Shown: positions 29,937 through 40,143, counted from the first letter of the stretch. The stretch: DNA of 61,733 nt from Palleronia caenipelagi (GCF_007004065.1 NZ_VFSV01000017.1:1-61733); one strand, 5' to 3'. A program made the numbers and translations. The notes: generated by a model from the letters alone, not told the origin.

Positions 29937-32900
29937 ATCTCGGCCAGACGCGCCTCGGCGGCGGTCAGCCGGGCGCGCTCCTCCTGCTTTTGAGCCAGCA
30001 GCTCTTCGGTCTCGGCCACCACATCTTCCGGCGCGGAGGCGCGGAATTTGGGGTTCTTCAGCCGGCCCTCAAGACCGCCGATATCCTTGGCGAGCTTGCC
30101 CAGCGTCCTTTCGATGCGGGCCTTCTCGGCGTCCACGTCGATGATGTCCGCCAGCGGGAGGGCAAAGGCGCCGCCGGGCACGGCGAGGGTCACGGCGCCC
30201 TTGGGCGGCTCGGCCACTTCGGTCAGGCTCTCGATGCGGGCCAGACGCTGGATCAGAGCCGCGTTACGCTGCCAGTAGCCCCGGCCCGCCTCGTCGAGTT
30301 CCAGTTGCAGCAGCGGAGCCTTAAGCGCGGCGGGGACGTTCATCTCGCCCCGTACCGAGCGGATTTGCTCGATCAGGCCGATGACCCAGCCCATCTCCGC
30401 ATCCGCCGTCGCGTTCGCCAGATCTGCGCCGTACTCAGGCCAGGGGGCGTGGACGAGGCGCGTATCGCGCTCTGCCTGCCCCCAAAGTTCTTCGGTGATG
30501 AAGGGCATGAAGGGGTGCAACAGAACCAGACACTGGTCGAGAACCCAGCCCATCACCGCGCGGGTCTCGGCAACGGCGGCCTCATCCTCAGAGGCAAAGA
30601 GGGGCTTGGCCAGTTCCAGATACCAGTCGCAGACCCGGCCCCAGACAAAGGCATAGAGCGCATTGGCCGCGTCGTTGAACCGGTACTCGGTCAGTGCCGA
30701 GTGCACCGAGTCGCGGGTGCGGCCAAGCTCGCCCAGAATCCAGGCATTGGCGGCCTGAACGGGCGCTTGGGGGCGGGCGACGCCGTGGGTGACGCCGTTC
30801 ATCTCTGCGAAACGGAAGGCGTTCCAGATCTTCGTGCCGAAGTTCCGGTAACCGGCGACACGGCTCTCGGACAGCTTCAGATCGCGGCCCATGGCGGCCA
30901 TGGAGGTGAGCGTAAAGCGCACCGCGTCCGCGCCATACTGGTCGATCAGGTCCAGCGGGTCGATGACATTGCCGAGCGATTTCGACATCTTGCGGCCTTT
31001 TTCGTCCCGCACGAGGGCGTGGACATAGACCGTGTCGAAGGGCTTCTCGCCGACCATGGCGTATTGCATCATCATCATCCGGGCGACCCAGAAGAAGATG
31101 ATGTCGAAGCCGGTCACGAGGACCGAGGTTGGGAAGTATTTCTGCAGCTCCGGTGTGTTATTCGGCCAGCCGAGCGTGCCCAGCGGCCAGAGACCGGAGG
31201 AGAACCACGTGTCGAGCACATCCGCGTCCTGCCAGACAGGATAGACGAGCTGGGTCGGGTCCTGCGACAGGTTGTACTCGGCCAGCGAGGCGGCGAAGGC
31301 GTGGATCGCGGCCTCGCGGTCCTCGACCTCGACCACTCGCGCCACATGGAGCGGATGGGGCAGGCCTGCATTGTCGTCGCGGAACGCGTCGATGACCTGC
31401 CCGAACTCCGGCGCACAATGGTGGCGGGTGCCCGAATGCACCAGATGGTCCCAGGTCAACAGCGAAAGGAGTTCCACCTCATCCAGCGCCTGGTTGCCCT
31501 CGTCGTCATGGAAGCTCGACGTGTGCAGGTCGAGCCCATACCAGACCGGAATCCGATGTCCCCACCAGAGTTGCCGCGAGATGCACCACGGCTCGATATT
31601 CTCCAGCCAGTGGAAATAGACCTTGGCATCGCGCTCGGGCAGGATCTTTGTCCCGTCCGTGGAGCCGTCCGCGCGGGTTTGCCCGATGCGCACGGCGTCG
31701 ATGGCGGGGCCGACAATCTGGTCGGTATCCACGAACCACTGATCGGTGAGCATCGGCTCGATGACGACTTTGGACCGGTCGCCGAAGGGCTGGGTGATGG
31801 TCTTGGCCTCGACGAGGGGCACCAGCGCTTCGGGGTCTTCGGCCTTGGCGGCCTGCTTGCCCAGAACGGGGTTGTCGGCCCGCGTCATGACGGCAAGCCC
31901 CTCCTCGGTGATCGCGGCGATGACCTGCTTGCGCGCTTCGAACCGATCAAGCCCGCGCAGCTCCTCGGGGACGAGGTTGATGCGGGTCACGTCGGATGGC
32001 GTGGGCACTTCGCCGCGGGCGATCTGCCCGGCCTGAAGCGCGGACTCTTCATAGGACAGCCCGTCGGTGCGCATCTGGCCCTTCGTGTCCATCAGCGCAT
32101 AGAGCGGGATGCCGTTCCGCTGTGCGACGCCGTAATCGTTGAAGTCATGGGCGCCGGTGATCTTCACCGCGCCGGAGCCGAAATCGGGATCCGGGTAGTC
32201 ATCAGTGATGATCGGGATCAGGCGGCGGTGTTCTTTGGGTCCGACCGGAATTTCGCAGAGTTTACCGACGATTGGCGCGTAACGTTCATCTGACGGGTGA
32301 ACCGCAACGGCGCCGTCGCCCAGCATGGTTTCTGGCCGGGTCGTGGCGATGGAGATGTAATCGCGCTCTTCGGTCAGGACGATATTTCCGTCCTCGTCCT
32401 TCTCCACATAAGTGTAGGTCACGCCATCCGCGAGCGGGTATTTAAAGTGCCACATATGACCCGGCTGGTCGATATTCTCGACCTCCAGATCGGAGATGGC
32501 GGTTTCAAAGTGGGGATCCCAGTTCACCAGCCGCTTGCCGCGATAGATGATGCCGCGATTGTAGAACTCGACGAAGGTCTTGATGACGGCGGCGTGAAAA
32601 TCCTGCTGCCCGTCGCGCGCATCCGGATCGCCCGGCGCACCGCCCATGGTAAAGGCTTCACGCGACCAGTCACAGGAGGCGCCGATACGCTTAAGCTGGC
32701 CGATGATCGTGCCGCGGGATTTGCTTTTCTGTTCCCAGACGCGAGTCAGGAACGGCTCGCGGCCCATCTCCGTCCGGCTGGGTTCGCCATTGGCGGCCAT
32801 GTCGCGCTCGGTCACCATCTGGGTGGCGATGCCCGCATGGTCGGTACCCGGCTGCCAGAGCGTGTCTACGCCCTGCATTCGCTTCCACCGGATAAGAATG

Positions 32901-33091
32901 TCCTGCAACGTGTTGTTGAACGCGTGGCCCATATGCAGCGCGCCGGTGACGTTCGGGGGCGGGATCATGATCGAGAAGGTCTCGGCCCCGGCCTTGGCAT
33001 TGGCGCCGGCGGCAAAGCACCCCTCGCGTTCCCAGATTTCGTAAATGCGGCTTTCGGCGCTCTGGGCGTCGAAATTCTTCTCCATGGGCAT
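29933..33091 (-). CDS. valS: Valyl-tRNA synthetase
   Basis: ValRS charges tRNA-Val. The 1052-residue product has the class I HIGH motif as HMGH (53-56) within [17 protein letters not shown], the KMSKS motif in [12 protein letters not shown], an editing domain and a C-terminal coiled coil (about 990-1050). A stretch of about 90 residues ([20 protein letters not shown] to [10 protein letters not shown]) lies between the zinc-like region and [12 protein letters not shown] and is longer than in E. coli. In many alphaproteobacteria valS follows tolC and a DUF2497 gene; here those lie 14 kb away. Confidence 0.97.
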   Translation of the reverse strand: MPMEKNFDAQSAESRIYEIWEREGCFAAGANAKAGAETFSIMIPPPNVTGALHMGHAFNNTLQDILIRWKRMQGVDTLWQPGTDHAGIATQMVTERDMAANGEPSRTEMGREPFLTRVWEQKSKSRGTIIGQLKRIGASCDWSREAFTMGGAPGDPDARDGQQDFHAAVIKTFVEFYNRGIIYRGKRLVNWDPHFETAISDLEVENIDQPGHMWHFKYPLADGVTYTYVEKDEDGNIVLTEERDYISIATTRPETMLGDGAVAVHPSDERYAPIVGKLCEIPVGPKEHRRLIPIITDDYPDPDFGSGAVKITGAHDFNDYGVAQRNGIPLYALMDTKGQMRTDGLSYEESALQAGQIARGEVPTPSDVTRINLVPEELRGLDRFEARKQVIAAITEEGLAVMTRADNPVLGKQAAKAEDPEALVPLVEAKTITQPFGDRSKVVIEPMLTDQWFVDTDQIVGPAIDAVRIGQTRADGSTDGTKILPERDAKVYFHWLENIEPWCISRQLWWGHRIPVWYGLDLHTSSFHDDEGNQALDEVELLSLLTWDHLVHSGTRHHCAPEFGQVIDAFRDDNAGLPHPLHVARVVEVEDREAAIHAFAASLAEYNLSQDPTQLVYPVWQDADVLDTWFSSGLWPLGTLGWPNNTPELQKYFPTSVLVTGFDIIFFWVARMMMMQYAMVGEKPFDTVYVHALVRDEKGRKMSKSLGNVIDPLDLIDQYGADAVRFTLTSMAAMGRDLKLSESRVAGYRNFGTKIWNAFRFAEMNGVTHGVARPQAPVQAANAWILGELGRTRDSVHSALTEYRFNDAANALYAFVWGRVCDWYLELAKPLFASEDEAAVAETRAVMGWVLDQCLVLLHPFMPFITEELWGQAERDTRLVHAPWPEYGADLANATADAEMGWVIGLIEQIRSVRGEMNVPAALKAPLLQLELDEAGRGYWQRNAALIQRLARIESLTEVAEPPKGAVTLAVPGGAFALPLADIIDVDAEKARIERTLGKLAKDIGGLEGRLKNPKFRASAPEDVVAETEELLAQKQEERARLTAAEARLAEI

Positions 33092-33237
33092 GGGCTATCC
33101 TCGTCTGAGCTTGGGGTAGGCATAGCCAATCGGGGCGGGGAGGGAAACCCGCCTGCGTACCGATCAAAGATGAATAAAACCCTCGGTAACGCACCCATAA
33201 GGGTATCTTCAAAACCTCGCGAGACCCTCAGATACTA

Positions 33238-33262
33238 CCACAATGCTGACACCATTGTGTGG
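33238..33262. promoter_or_regulatory. Inverted repeat upstream of the DUF2235 gene
   Basis: CACAATG and CATTGTG form a perfect 7-bp inverted repeat with a 7-base spacer, about 35 bases before the DUF2235 start and 150 bases before valS. Position and symmetry suit an operator, but I do not know a regulator for it. Confidence 0.3.
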
Positions 33263-33293
33263 CACACTGGATGGAAGCACGTGGGGTGATGCT

Positions 33294-34370
33294 ATGGGGT
33301 TTATGGGACAATTCAGGCAGATGGGCCGCTGGATCGGGCGGCCGATCCTGACGCGGACCACGAAACGGGCGGCGAGGCATGGTCCGCGGACATTGGTGGT
33401 GACGCTGGATGGCACCATGTCCTCGCTGGAGCCGGGGGATGAAACCTCCATCGGTCTGATCTGGAAACTCCTGACCGAGGAGGGGTCGCCCTCGGACATC
33501 GTGACCTACTATGAGCCGGGGATCCAGTATTCAAGTTGGAGGCAGCTCCGGGATGTGATCGAGGGGAAGGGCATCAACCAGCAGATCCGGCGCACCTATG
33601 GCTGGCTGGCCTCGCGTTATCGGCCGGGGGACCGGATTTACCTCTTTGGCTATTCGCGGGGCGCCTATGCGGTGCGCTCGCTGGCCGGGCTGATCGATGA
33701 TGTGGGGCTGTTACGGCGGGACGTGGCGACGGACCGTAATGTGGTGCAGGCCTATCGGCACTACCGGATGCAGTCCGATGCTGAGCTGCGCGCGGTGTTC
33801 CGGCGGCTCCACTGCCATGAGGCGGTGCCCATCGAGATGATCGGCGCCTTTGACACGGTGAAGGCGCTGGGGATGCGGGGGCCGCTGCTTGGGCCGCGCA
33901 ATACGATGGAGACGGATTTTCACAATCACGGTGTCGGTGGCTCCGTCCGTCGTGCCTATCACGCGCTGGCGTTGCAGGAGCGGCGCGTGGCCTATGACCC
34001 GATCCTGTGGTGTCCGGATCGTGACTGGGACGGGATCTGCGAACAGGTGTGGTTCCGTGGCAGCCACGGCGATGTGGGCGGGCACCTGTCGGGTAGTATT
34101 GGCTCTCGCCCGCTGGCGAATATCCCGCTGGTGTGGATGCTGGACCGTGCGGAGCGGTCTGGTTTGATCCTGCCCGCGGGCTGGCGCGCGCGGTTCGGGT
34201 GCGACGTGGACGCGCCGTCTTGCGGGATGAATCAGGGTTTCGGAAAATTGCTTCTGGCGCGCAAACCAAGGGTCGTTGGCATGGAGCCGAGCGAGCGGCT
34301 CCATGTGACCGCAGCCCATGCCGGGGGACCGGGCTACGATATGGGCATCGAACCCAACCTGATCGCCTGA
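33294..34370 (+). CDS. DUF2235 alpha/beta-hydrolase-like protein
   Basis: The 358-residue protein has LVVTLDGTMSSLEPGDETS near the N-terminus, the nucleophile motif FGYSRGAYAVRSLAGLI, FDTVKALG and WFRGSHGDVGGH. These are DUF2235 signatures, a family that includes Tle-type phospholipases, though most members are uncharacterised. No type VI secretion gene is nearby, so an effector role is not supported. I use the ATG at 33294, which has gtgggg upstream; the longer frame from 33243 lies in the inverted repeat. It converges with metF. Confidence 0.83.
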   Translation: MGFMGQFRQMGRWIGRPILTRTTKRAARHGPRTLVVTLDGTMSSLEPGDETSIGLIWKLLTEEGSPSDIVTYYEPGIQYSSWRQLRDVIEGKGINQQIRRTYGWLASRYRPGDRIYLFGYSRGAYAVRSLAGLIDDVGLLRRDVATDRNVVQAYRHYRMQSDAELRAVFRRLHCHEAVPIEMIGAFDTVKALGMRGPLLGPRNTMETDFHNHGVGGSVRRAYHALALQERRVAYDPILWCPDRDWDGICEQVWFRGSHGDVGGHLSGSIGSRPLANIPLVWMLDRAERSGLILPAGWRARFGCDVDAPSCGMNQGFGKLLLARKPRVVGMEPSERLHVTAAHAGGPGYDMGIEPNLIA

Positions 34371-34372
34371 GA

Positions 34373-35230
34373 TCAGGCGACCTGGTCCAGTTCCGGCTCC
34401 GGGGCCAAACCCAGTGCGTGAACGACGTCACGGGTCAGATGCGGCTTGTTCAGGGTGTAGAAATGCAGCTTGTCCACGCCCTCGGAGATAAGCTTGTCGC
34501 ACAGTTCCACGCACAGGGCGGTGGAGAGCAGCTCCTGCCGGTTGTCGCGCTCGGCGGTTTGATAGGCGTCGTCGAGCCAGCCCGGGATCTCCATGCCGCA
34601 GGCTGTCGCGAATTTCCGCACACCCTTCCAGCTCTCGATCGGGAGAATGCCCGGCACAATGGGCGCGTCGATGCCTGCCGCCGCGCAACGGTCGCGGAAG
34701 CGCAGGAAAGTGGCGGGGTCAAAGAAAAACTGCGTCAGGGCTTCGCTTGCGCCTGCATCGACCTTGCGCTTCAGCCAGTCCACATCGGCCTGAGCGGTCA
34801 GGCTGTCGGGATGGCGGTCGGGATAGGCGCCGACGCGCAGGGTAAAGTCCCCGGTCGCGGCCAGAGCCTCGATCAGTTCGATGGAGGAGGCGAAACCGTC
34901 CGGGTGCGGCGCGAACGCCCCGCCGCCCGGCATGTCGCCCCGCAACGCCACCAGATCGGTGATCCCGGCCTCGGCATAGCTGCGGGCGATCTCCAGCGTC
35001 TCGTCGCGCGAGGCATCGACGCAAGTCAGGTGTGCGGCGACCCGCAGGCCGGTGGATTTGTTGATCGTCGTCACCGCTTCATGGGTCAGTTGCCGCGTGG
35101 TGCCGCCTGCGCCGTAGGTCACCGACACGAAATCGGGGCAGGTGGGCGCCAATGCGTTAATGGTGTCCCAGAGGCGGAAGCAGGCTTCGAGCGATTTCGG
35201 CGGAAAGAACTCGTAGGAAATGCGGGTCAT
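34373..35230 (-). CDS. metF: Methylenetetrahydrofolate reductase
   Basis: MetF reduces methylene-THF to methyl-THF using NAD(P)H and FAD; the product feeds methionine synthase and corrinoid methyl transfer. The 285-residue barrel has SYEFFPPKS at the start, FVSVTYGAGGTTR, LVALRGDMP and QFFFDPATFLRF. I use the ATG at 35230, because the 13 residues upstream are not family-like. It is divergent from metR, with a MetR-type box between them. It may serve methionine synthesis and the methyl-donor breakdown enzymes in this window. Confidence 0.95.
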   Translation of the reverse strand: MTRISYEFFPPKSLEACFRLWDTINALAPTCPDFVSVTYGAGGTTRQLTHEAVTTINKSTGLRVAAHLTCVDASRDETLEIARSYAEAGITDLVALRGDMPGGGAFAPHPDGFASSIELIEALAATGDFTLRVGAYPDRHPDSLTAQADVDWLKRKVDAGASEALTQFFFDPATFLRFRDRCAAAGIDAPIVPGILPIESWKGVRKFATACGMEIPGWLDDAYQTAERDNRQELLSTALCVELCDKLISEGVDKLHFYTLNKPHLTRDVVHALGLAPEPELDQVA

Positions 35231-35280
35231 CTTTTGCGGTCTCCGAGATGCGTTGACCTCTTGTCCCACGCAGCGCGGCG

Positions 35281-35293
35281 TGAGACAAATTCA
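35281..35293. promoter_or_regulatory. Putative MetR box between metF and metR
   Basis: TGAGACAAATTCA matches the enterobacterial MetR consensus TGAANNNNNTTCA with one mismatch. It sits in the 96-base gap between divergent metF and metR, 51 bases from the metF start and 34 from the metR start, as expected for a LysR-type regulator controlling both itself and its target. Confidence 0.5.
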
Positions 35294-35326
35294 TAATCTC
35301 GAACAAGATCATGAGGCGGAGCACAT

Positions 35327-36232
35327 ATGCATATCGAGTTCCGGCATCTTCGGACGATCAAGGCAATCCATGAAGCGGGGGGGCTGGCTCGTGCCGCAGA
35401 CCGGCTGAATATCACCCAATCTGCCCTGAGCCATCAGGTGAAAAACCTTGAGGATCAGGCGGGTGTCGAGCTGTTTGTCCGGCGCTCGAAGCCCCTGAAA
35501 CTTTCTGCCGCTGGCCATCGGCTGCTCCGCGCCGCCGAACGGATCCTGCCCGAGATTGCCGCGCTGGAGGCGGAGTTTGCGGGGCTTCTGGCCGGTCGGA
35601 CGGGGCGGCTGCACATCGCCATCGAATGTCACGCCTGTTTCGACTGGCTGCTGCCGGTGCTCGAACAGTTCCGCCACACCTGGCCGGATGTCGATGTGGA
35701 TATTCGCCCTGGGCTGGCCTTTGATGCGTTGCCAGCGTTGGGGCGGGAAGAGGTGGATCTGGTGGTCTCCTCCGATCCCGAAGAGCTGTCGGGCGTGACC
35801 TTCACTCCGCTGTTCGACTACGAGCCGGTTTTCGTGGTGGCCGATACCCATCCGCTGGCGGCCAGGCCCTTTGTCACCGCCGAGGATTTTCGGGATCAGA
35901 CGTTGATCACGTATCCCATGGCGCCCGAGCGGCTGGATGTGTTCACCGAACTTCTGAACCCCGCTGGTGTGTCTCCTCTGGCGGTGCGGCAGGTGGAGCT
36001 GACGGCGATGATCCTGATCCTCGTGGCCAGCCAGCGCGGTGTGGCGGTCTTGCCCGACTGGGTGGTGCGCACGACCCGACGTCCCTCCGACATTGTCACC
36101 TTGCCGATCACCGAAGGGGGGCTGACCCGCAGGCTCTACGCAGCGACCCGCAGTGACGAGACGGATCTGCCTTATATGGCGCATCTGCTCAGGCTGGCGC
36201 GGACCGAACCTTTGAAACTCATGCGGGGGTGA
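35327..36232 (+). CDS. metR: LysR-type regulator, MetR-like
   Basis: The 301-residue protein has an N-terminal winged helix (HIEFRHLRTIKAIHEAGGL, then AADRLNITQSALSHQVKNLE) and a C-terminal ligand domain starting TGRLHIAIECHACFDWL. The IECHACFDWL stretch is typical of MetR, which senses homocysteine. Divergence from metF fits control of methionine genes. It probably binds the box at 35281 and autoregulates. It ends 72 bases before the suhB-like gene. Confidence 0.9.
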   Translation: MHIEFRHLRTIKAIHEAGGLARAADRLNITQSALSHQVKNLEDQAGVELFVRRSKPLKLSAAGHRLLRAAERILPEIAALEAEFAGLLAGRTGRLHIAIECHACFDWLLPVLEQFRHTWPDVDVDIRPGLAFDALPALGREEVDLVVSSDPEELSGVTFTPLFDYEPVFVVADTHPLAARPFVTAEDFRDQTLITYPMAPERLDVFTELLNPAGVSPLAVRQVELTAMILILVASQRGVAVLPDWVVRTTRRPSDIVTLPITEGGLTRRLYAATRSDETDLPYMAHLLRLARTEPLKLMRG

Positions 36233-36304
36233 TCCTCCAGATGGAGTGTTGGCAAAGCCCGCACATCGGCCTATAGGCCCGGGACCGGACCGAAGGACGA
36301 TGAC

Positions 36305-37093
36305 ATGCAGGGCAGCGCCAATCTCAACATCATGATCAAGGCCGCGCGCGCGGCGGGGCGCAAACTGGTGCGCGACTTCCGCGAGGTGGAAAATCTTCAG
36401 GTTTCCGTGAAGGGCGCGGGCGATTTTGTCAGCCGTGCAGACACCGCCGCCGAAGAGACGATCCGCGAGATCCTGACCGAGGAACGGCCGAATTACGGCT
36501 GGCTCGGCGAGGAGAGCGAGCCGGTCGAGGGCAAAGACCCGACCCGCCGCTGGATCGTTGATCCGTTGGACGGTACGACGAATTTCCTTCACGGCCTGCC
36601 CCATTGGGCGGTGTCGATTGCGCTGGAGCATAAGGGCGATATCGTCGCGGGCGTGATCTTTGACCCGGCCAAGGACGAGCTGTACTGGGCCGAAAAAGGG
36701 CAGGGCGCGTTTATGAATGACATGCGGATGCGCGTGTCCGCCCGGAGCAAGATGATCGAGTCGATCTTTGCCACCGGTCTTCCTTGGGGCGGTCGTCCAG
36801 AGCTGCCACCGACGATCCGCGATCTCGGTCGCCTCCTGCCTGCTACTGCGGGGGTTCGGCGGATGGGCGCTGCCGCGCTCGACCTCGCCTATGTGGCCGC
36901 CGGTCGCTACGAGGGGTACTGGGAACGCGGTGTGAATCCGTGGGACGTGGCGGCGGGGATGCTTCTGGTGCGAGAGGCCGGGGGTTTTGTCGAGCCGCTG
37001 GCGGGCGAGGACATCTTTGCCTCCCGCACCATCATCTGTGGCAACGGCAATATCTTCGACCCATTTGCCAAGATGATGCGCGACTATTCCTGA
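36305..37093 (+). CDS. suhB: Inositol monophosphatase family (SuhB)
   Basis: The 262-residue phosphatase has the metal-binding GEES (68-71), WIVDPLDGTTNFLHG (Asp86, Asp89) and NPWDVAAGMLLVREAGG. These are the Mg-dependent sites of the FIG/IMPase family. E. coli SuhB also works in rRNA transcription antitermination, and the family may have a similar role here. Its last ten bases overlap the GFA gene in convergent orientation. Confidence 0.93.
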   Translation: MQGSANLNIMIKAARAAGRKLVRDFREVENLQVSVKGAGDFVSRADTAAEETIREILTEERPNYGWLGEESEPVEGKDPTRRWIVDPLDGTTNFLHGLPHWAVSIALEHKGDIVAGVIFDPAKDELYWAEKGQGAFMNDMRMRVSARSKMIESIFATGLPWGGRPELPPTIRDLGRLLPATAGVRRMGAAALDLAYVAAGRYEGYWERGVNPWDVAAGMLLVREAGGFVEPLAGEDIFASRTIICGNGNIFDPFAKMMRDYS

Positions 37094-37452
37094 CTGTCGG
37101 ACGGGTGATGTCGCCCGTCCACCCACGGGATTGGCTCGAACTCCCGGATAGTGACGCCGTCGATACAGGCTGCGTTCAACCCGTATTCATTCGGGTTTGA
37201 GCGGCGTCTGTGATGGGTGTAAATCCCGCATACCGAGCAGAAATAATGCCGCGCGGTCTTTGTGCCCCATTGGTAAAGTGTGAGCTTGTCCGCCCCCCGT
37301 ACCACTTCCACATCGCCGACCGCGGCTGAGACAGGGGCGGCTTGACGGCGGGAGCAGTAGGAACAGTCGCAGCGTCGGAGCGTGTTCATCCCGTCCGAAA
37401 GAGTCGCGCGCAGTTCCACGGTGCCGCAATGGCAGGTCAGTCTGACGGTCAT
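37084..37452 (-). CDS. GFA-family zinc protein
   Basis: The 122-residue product has the Zn ligands of the glutathione-dependent formaldehyde-activating (GFA) fold: CHCGTVE near residue 8, CDCSYCSRR and CSVCGIYTHH. I choose the ATG at 37452 rather than the long frame running through the rhomboid gene. Its start overlaps the rhomboid stop by four bases (ATGA), so the two are coupled. True formaldehyde-glutathione activity is not proven for most members. Confidence 0.88.
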   Translation of the reverse strand: MTVRLTCHCGTVELRATLSDGMNTLRRCDCSYCSRRQAAPVSAAVGDVEVVRGADKLTLYQWGTKTARHYFCSVCGIYTHHRRRSNPNEYGLNAACIDGVTIREFEPIPWVDGRHHPSDSQE

Positions 37453-38171
37453 TTCCGGTGCCTCACTTTCGGGATCGAGCTCAGCCGCTCGGGGTAGCGC
37501 GCCTGCGGGTTTGGCGGACGGCCCGAGGTGCGGGACCAGAACCCGGTCCCGCCGAGCTTCAGAAACACAGGTATGGTCATTAAGAGACCCGCCACAAAGC
37601 CGCCCGCATGGGCCCAATAGGCGACGCCACCCTCCATGACGGAAACCGCCGCTCCGAGGGTCAGTTGCAGGGCGAACCAGACGCCGAGCACGATCCAGGC
37701 GGGGACCGGGATGACCTTGAAGATGATGACGATGATCAGCAGCACATCGACCCGCGCCTTGGGGAATAACAGCAGATAGCCCCCCATGACGCCTGCGATG
37801 GCGCCGGATGCGCCGACCATGGGAATGGGCGAGCCCGGCGACATCAGGTTCTGGGCGAGCCCCGCTGCGATGCCCGACAGGAGATAGAAGCCGAGGAAGG
37901 GCAGATGCCCCATCTGGTCCTCCATATTGTCGCCAAAGATCCACAGAAACAGCATGTTGCCTGCCAGATGCAGCAGCCCGCCATGGAGAAATTGGGATGT
38001 TACGAAGGTTTCGGGGGCTGAGACCACGGGGATCAGCGCCCAGGTTTCGAGAAAGCCGGGCGTTTCCAGCAGGCCCGCTGTCAGGACATAGATCACCACA
38101 TTCAGAGCGATCAGAGAGCGGGTGATATGGGGCGTGGTGAGGGACGGGTTGTTGTCGCGGATCGGGAACAT
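37449..38171 (-). CDS. Rhomboid-family intramembrane serine protease
   Basis: The 240-residue protein has about six membrane helices. It has FLHGGLLHLAGNM in helix 2, the catalytic GASGAIAG (Ser122) in helix 4 and the catalytic histidine in AYWAHAGGFVAG (His188) in helix 6. It therefore looks active. It cleaves membrane substrates of unknown identity. A basic C-terminal tail follows. It is coupled to the GFA gene downstream. Confidence 0.92.
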   Translation of the reverse strand: MFPIRDNNPSLTTPHITRSLIALNVVIYVLTAGLLETPGFLETWALIPVVSAPETFVTSQFLHGGLLHLAGNMLFLWIFGDNMEDQMGHLPFLGFYLLSGIAAGLAQNLMSPGSPIPMVGASGAIAGVMGGYLLLFPKARVDVLLIIVIIFKVIPVPAWIVLGVWFALQLTLGAAVSVMEGGVAYWAHAGGFVAGLLMTIPVFLKLGGTGFWSRTSGRPPNPQARYPERLSSIPKVRHRK

Positions 38172-38211
38172 GTCCCATGAGTGACCCGGCTGGGACCCGC
38201 GCGCAAGGCCC

Positions 38212-39159
38212 TCAGGGGCCGCTGACCTTGCAGAATGCGCTGGCGCGTTGCAGCGCGCGGCACAAGCCGAGCGCCTCGTCGCGGCTGTCCACGGCGATCC
38301 GGGCGGTCAGACGGCTCAGGCGCGCATTGCCCAGCCGTCCGTCAACGATCTGGATTTCCCGACCGCCAATGATCCCGCCGTGTTTCTGTCGAATCTGACC
38401 TACAAAGCGCTGCACGGTTGCGCGCCGCCGACCGGCCGCCACGACGACGCCCCAGGGTGAGACCGAGGGCTTGAAGGCATTGACGGAGCGTGTGGCCGCT
38501 TGCTTGCGGCAGGCCTCCTGAAAAGGGGAGCCTTTCGCGAGGGCGAAATCTACATCGGGCGGGCGGCCATCGAGCCAGTCCATGGCGCTGAAGCCAGTGA
38601 TCCTGTTCACGTAGCTCCGCGTCTCACCGGGCAGGATTCGTCCCCAGCGCACGAAATCCGCGGCGCGGCCCTCGCCGGAATTATAGGCCGCAGCGGCCAA
38701 ACCCTCATTACCGAATTCCGAGATGAGCTCCGCCAGATAATCGGCGGAGGCCATGATCGCTTCAGCAGGGTTGAACGGATCTTCGAGGCCCCGCAGCTCG
38801 GCTGTGCCGGGCATGAACTGAGCGATCCCCTGCGCGCCCACCGGACTTACGGCAGCGGCATCGAAGAAGCTCTCCTGCCACAGAAGACGCGCCAGAAATC
38901 CGCTGTCGATCCCATGGTGGTCCGCTGCGCGCTCGATGACGGTGCAAACATCGTCTGTGTAGCTTTTCAGGTGGATGCAGTGGGTTCCATCGGTGGTACA
39001 CCGTTGCTGAGCCGGTCTGGGCAGTGGGCGCGTTCTGGGGATCTGAGCCGCTGCCGGTATGCTCGCCAGAACCAGATCGGCGGGCGTCGGGGTCGGCTCC
39101 TCCTCGGCCTGACCGGCCGTCGTCAGCATACAGAGAAAGAAAGCAATCAGAACGCGCAT
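38212..39159 (-). CDS. Lytic murein transglycosylase, SLT type
   Basis: I start at the ATG at 39159, which opens a signal peptide (MRVLIAFFLCMLTTAGQAEE). The 315-residue protein then has a proline-rich stretch, the catalytic Glu96 in LLWQESFFD and the SLT motifs GAQGIAQFMPGTA and AAYNSGEGRAADF. It should cleave glycan strands in the periplasm by an intramolecular transglycosylation. The C-terminal 90 residues (from about VVVAAGRRRATV) resemble a SPOR-like repeat fold, which would help septal localisation, but this is weak. It precedes the rhomboid gene by 40 bases. Confidence 0.9.
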   Translation of the reverse strand: MRVLIAFFLCMLTTAGQAEEEPTPTPADLVLASIPAAAQIPRTRPLPRPAQQRCTTDGTHCIHLKSYTDDVCTVIERAADHHGIDSGFLARLLWQESFFDAAAVSPVGAQGIAQFMPGTAELRGLEDPFNPAEAIMASADYLAELISEFGNEGLAAAAYNSGEGRAADFVRWGRILPGETRSYVNRITGFSAMDWLDGRPPDVDFALAKGSPFQEACRKQAATRSVNAFKPSVSPWGVVVAAGRRRATVQRFVGQIRQKHGGIIGGREIQIVDGRLGNARLSRLTARIAVDSRDEALGLCRALQRASAFCKVSGP

Positions 39160-39221
39160 GAGGGCAAATCTAGGCTGTCCGCATGTGTCTGACCAGCCCG
39201 ACCGTTCACTGTCGGGGCAAA

Positions 39222-39252
39222 AGAAAAGGCCCCGCTGCAAAGCGAGGCCTTT
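39222..39252 (-). terminator. Intrinsic terminator of the rpsF-rpsR-rplI operon
   Basis: On the minus strand AAAGGCCTCGC, loop TTTGCA and GCGGGGCCTTTT form a long stem followed by T-rich sequence (CTTTTG). It lies 28 bases after the rplI stop. Confidence 0.85.
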
Positions 39253-39279
39253 CCAATATGTTGCGGTGACAGACTTGCC

Positions 39280-39888
39280 TCAGGCGGAGGGCTGTTCGTC
39301 GTCGGTGCCCGATTCGTCGTCCATCGCGGCGCCGCCAATATCGTCGAACAGCTCCTGGATTTCGAACTCGGCAGCCGCTTCTTCTTCGCTGGCCAGTTCC
39401 TGGATGGTCTTGCCCTGCTTTTGCAGCTCGGCTTCTTCCATCGAACGGGCCACGTTCAGCTCAACATCGGCCTGAACCTCGGGGTGCAGGGTGATGTGCG
39501 CCTTATGCAGGCCCAGGTCCTTGATCGGCGCAGCCAGCGATACCTGACGGCGTTCGACGGCGAACCCGGCCTCATTGGCGGCCTCGGCCACGTCACGGGT
39601 CGACACGGAGCCGTAAAGCGCACCGGCATCGGAGGCGGCGCGGATCACGATGAACTGCTGGCCTTCGATGCGGTCGGCCAGAGCCTGCGCTTCGGCGCGG
39701 GTCTCGGCGTTACGTTCTGCCAGCTGAGCTTTCTGCTCTTCAAAAGCCTCCACATTGGCCTTGGAGGCCCAGAGAGCTTTCTTCTGCGGCAGCAGGAAGT
39801 TGCGGGCGTAGCCTTCCTTGACGGAGACGACCTGGCCCATCTCACCCAGCTTGGCGACGCGCTCGAGGAGAATGACGTTCATTGCCAT
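39280..39888 (-). CDS. rplI: 50S ribosomal protein L9
   Basis: L9 bridges the L1 stalk and neighbouring ribosomes. The 202-residue product has the N-terminal [33 protein letters not shown] and a long central helix. It exceeds the usual 150 residues because of an acidic C-terminal tail (about 160-202, rich in Glu and Asp), typical of Rhodobacterales. The second Met (two codons on) could also be the start. It is the last gene of the rpsF-rpsR-rplI operon. Confidence 0.96.
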   Translation of the reverse strand: MAMNVILLERVAKLGEMGQVVSVKEGYARNFLLPQKKALWASKANVEAFEEQKAQLAERNAETRAEAQALADRIEGQQFIVIRAASDAGALYGSVSTRDVAEAANEAGFAVERRQVSLAAPIKDLGLHKAHITLHPEVQADVELNVARSMEEAELQKQGKTIQELASEEEAAAEFEIQELFDDIGGAAMDDESGTDDEQPSA

Positions 39889-39900
39889 GGATCTCTCTCC

Positions 39901-40128
39901 TTACTTCACAGCGTAGGGAAGCAGGGCGAGGAACCGGGCACGCTTGATGGCGCGGGCCAGTTCACGCTGCTTCTTCGCGGAAACGGCGGTGATACGGGAC
40001 GGAACGATCTTGCCACGCTCAGAGATGTAGCGCTGGAGCAGTTTCGTGTCCTTGTAGTCGATCTTCGGCGCATTCTCGCCCGAGAAGGGGCAAACCTTGC
40101 GGCGGCGGAAAAACGGTTTGGCAGCCAT
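39901..40128 (-). CDS. rpsR: 30S ribosomal protein S18
   Basis: S18 pairs with S6 on the platform of the small subunit. The 75-residue basic protein has [34 protein letters not shown] and [19 protein letters not shown], all near-universal S18 blocks. It lies between rpsF (15-base gap) and rplI (12-base gap) in the conserved order. Confidence 0.97.
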   Translation of the reverse strand: MAAKPFFRRRKVCPFSGENAPKIDYKDTKLLQRYISERGKIVPSRITAVSAKKQRELARAIKRARFLALLPYAVK

Positions 40129-40143
40129 GTGCGGAACTCCTTC

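Noticed and set aside
29990-32293. 767-codon open frame on the plus strand opposite valS
   Set aside because: It is antisense to a certain valS gene and has no recognisable content.
33294-34370. DUF2235 protein as a type VI secretion lipase effector
   Set aside because: No VgrG, Hcp, PAAR or immunity gene is next to it, so the effector role lacks support.
35309-37126. 605-codon minus-strand frame opposite metR and suhB
   Set aside because: Shadow frame caused by high GC; both plus-strand genes have full catalytic or DNA-binding motifs.
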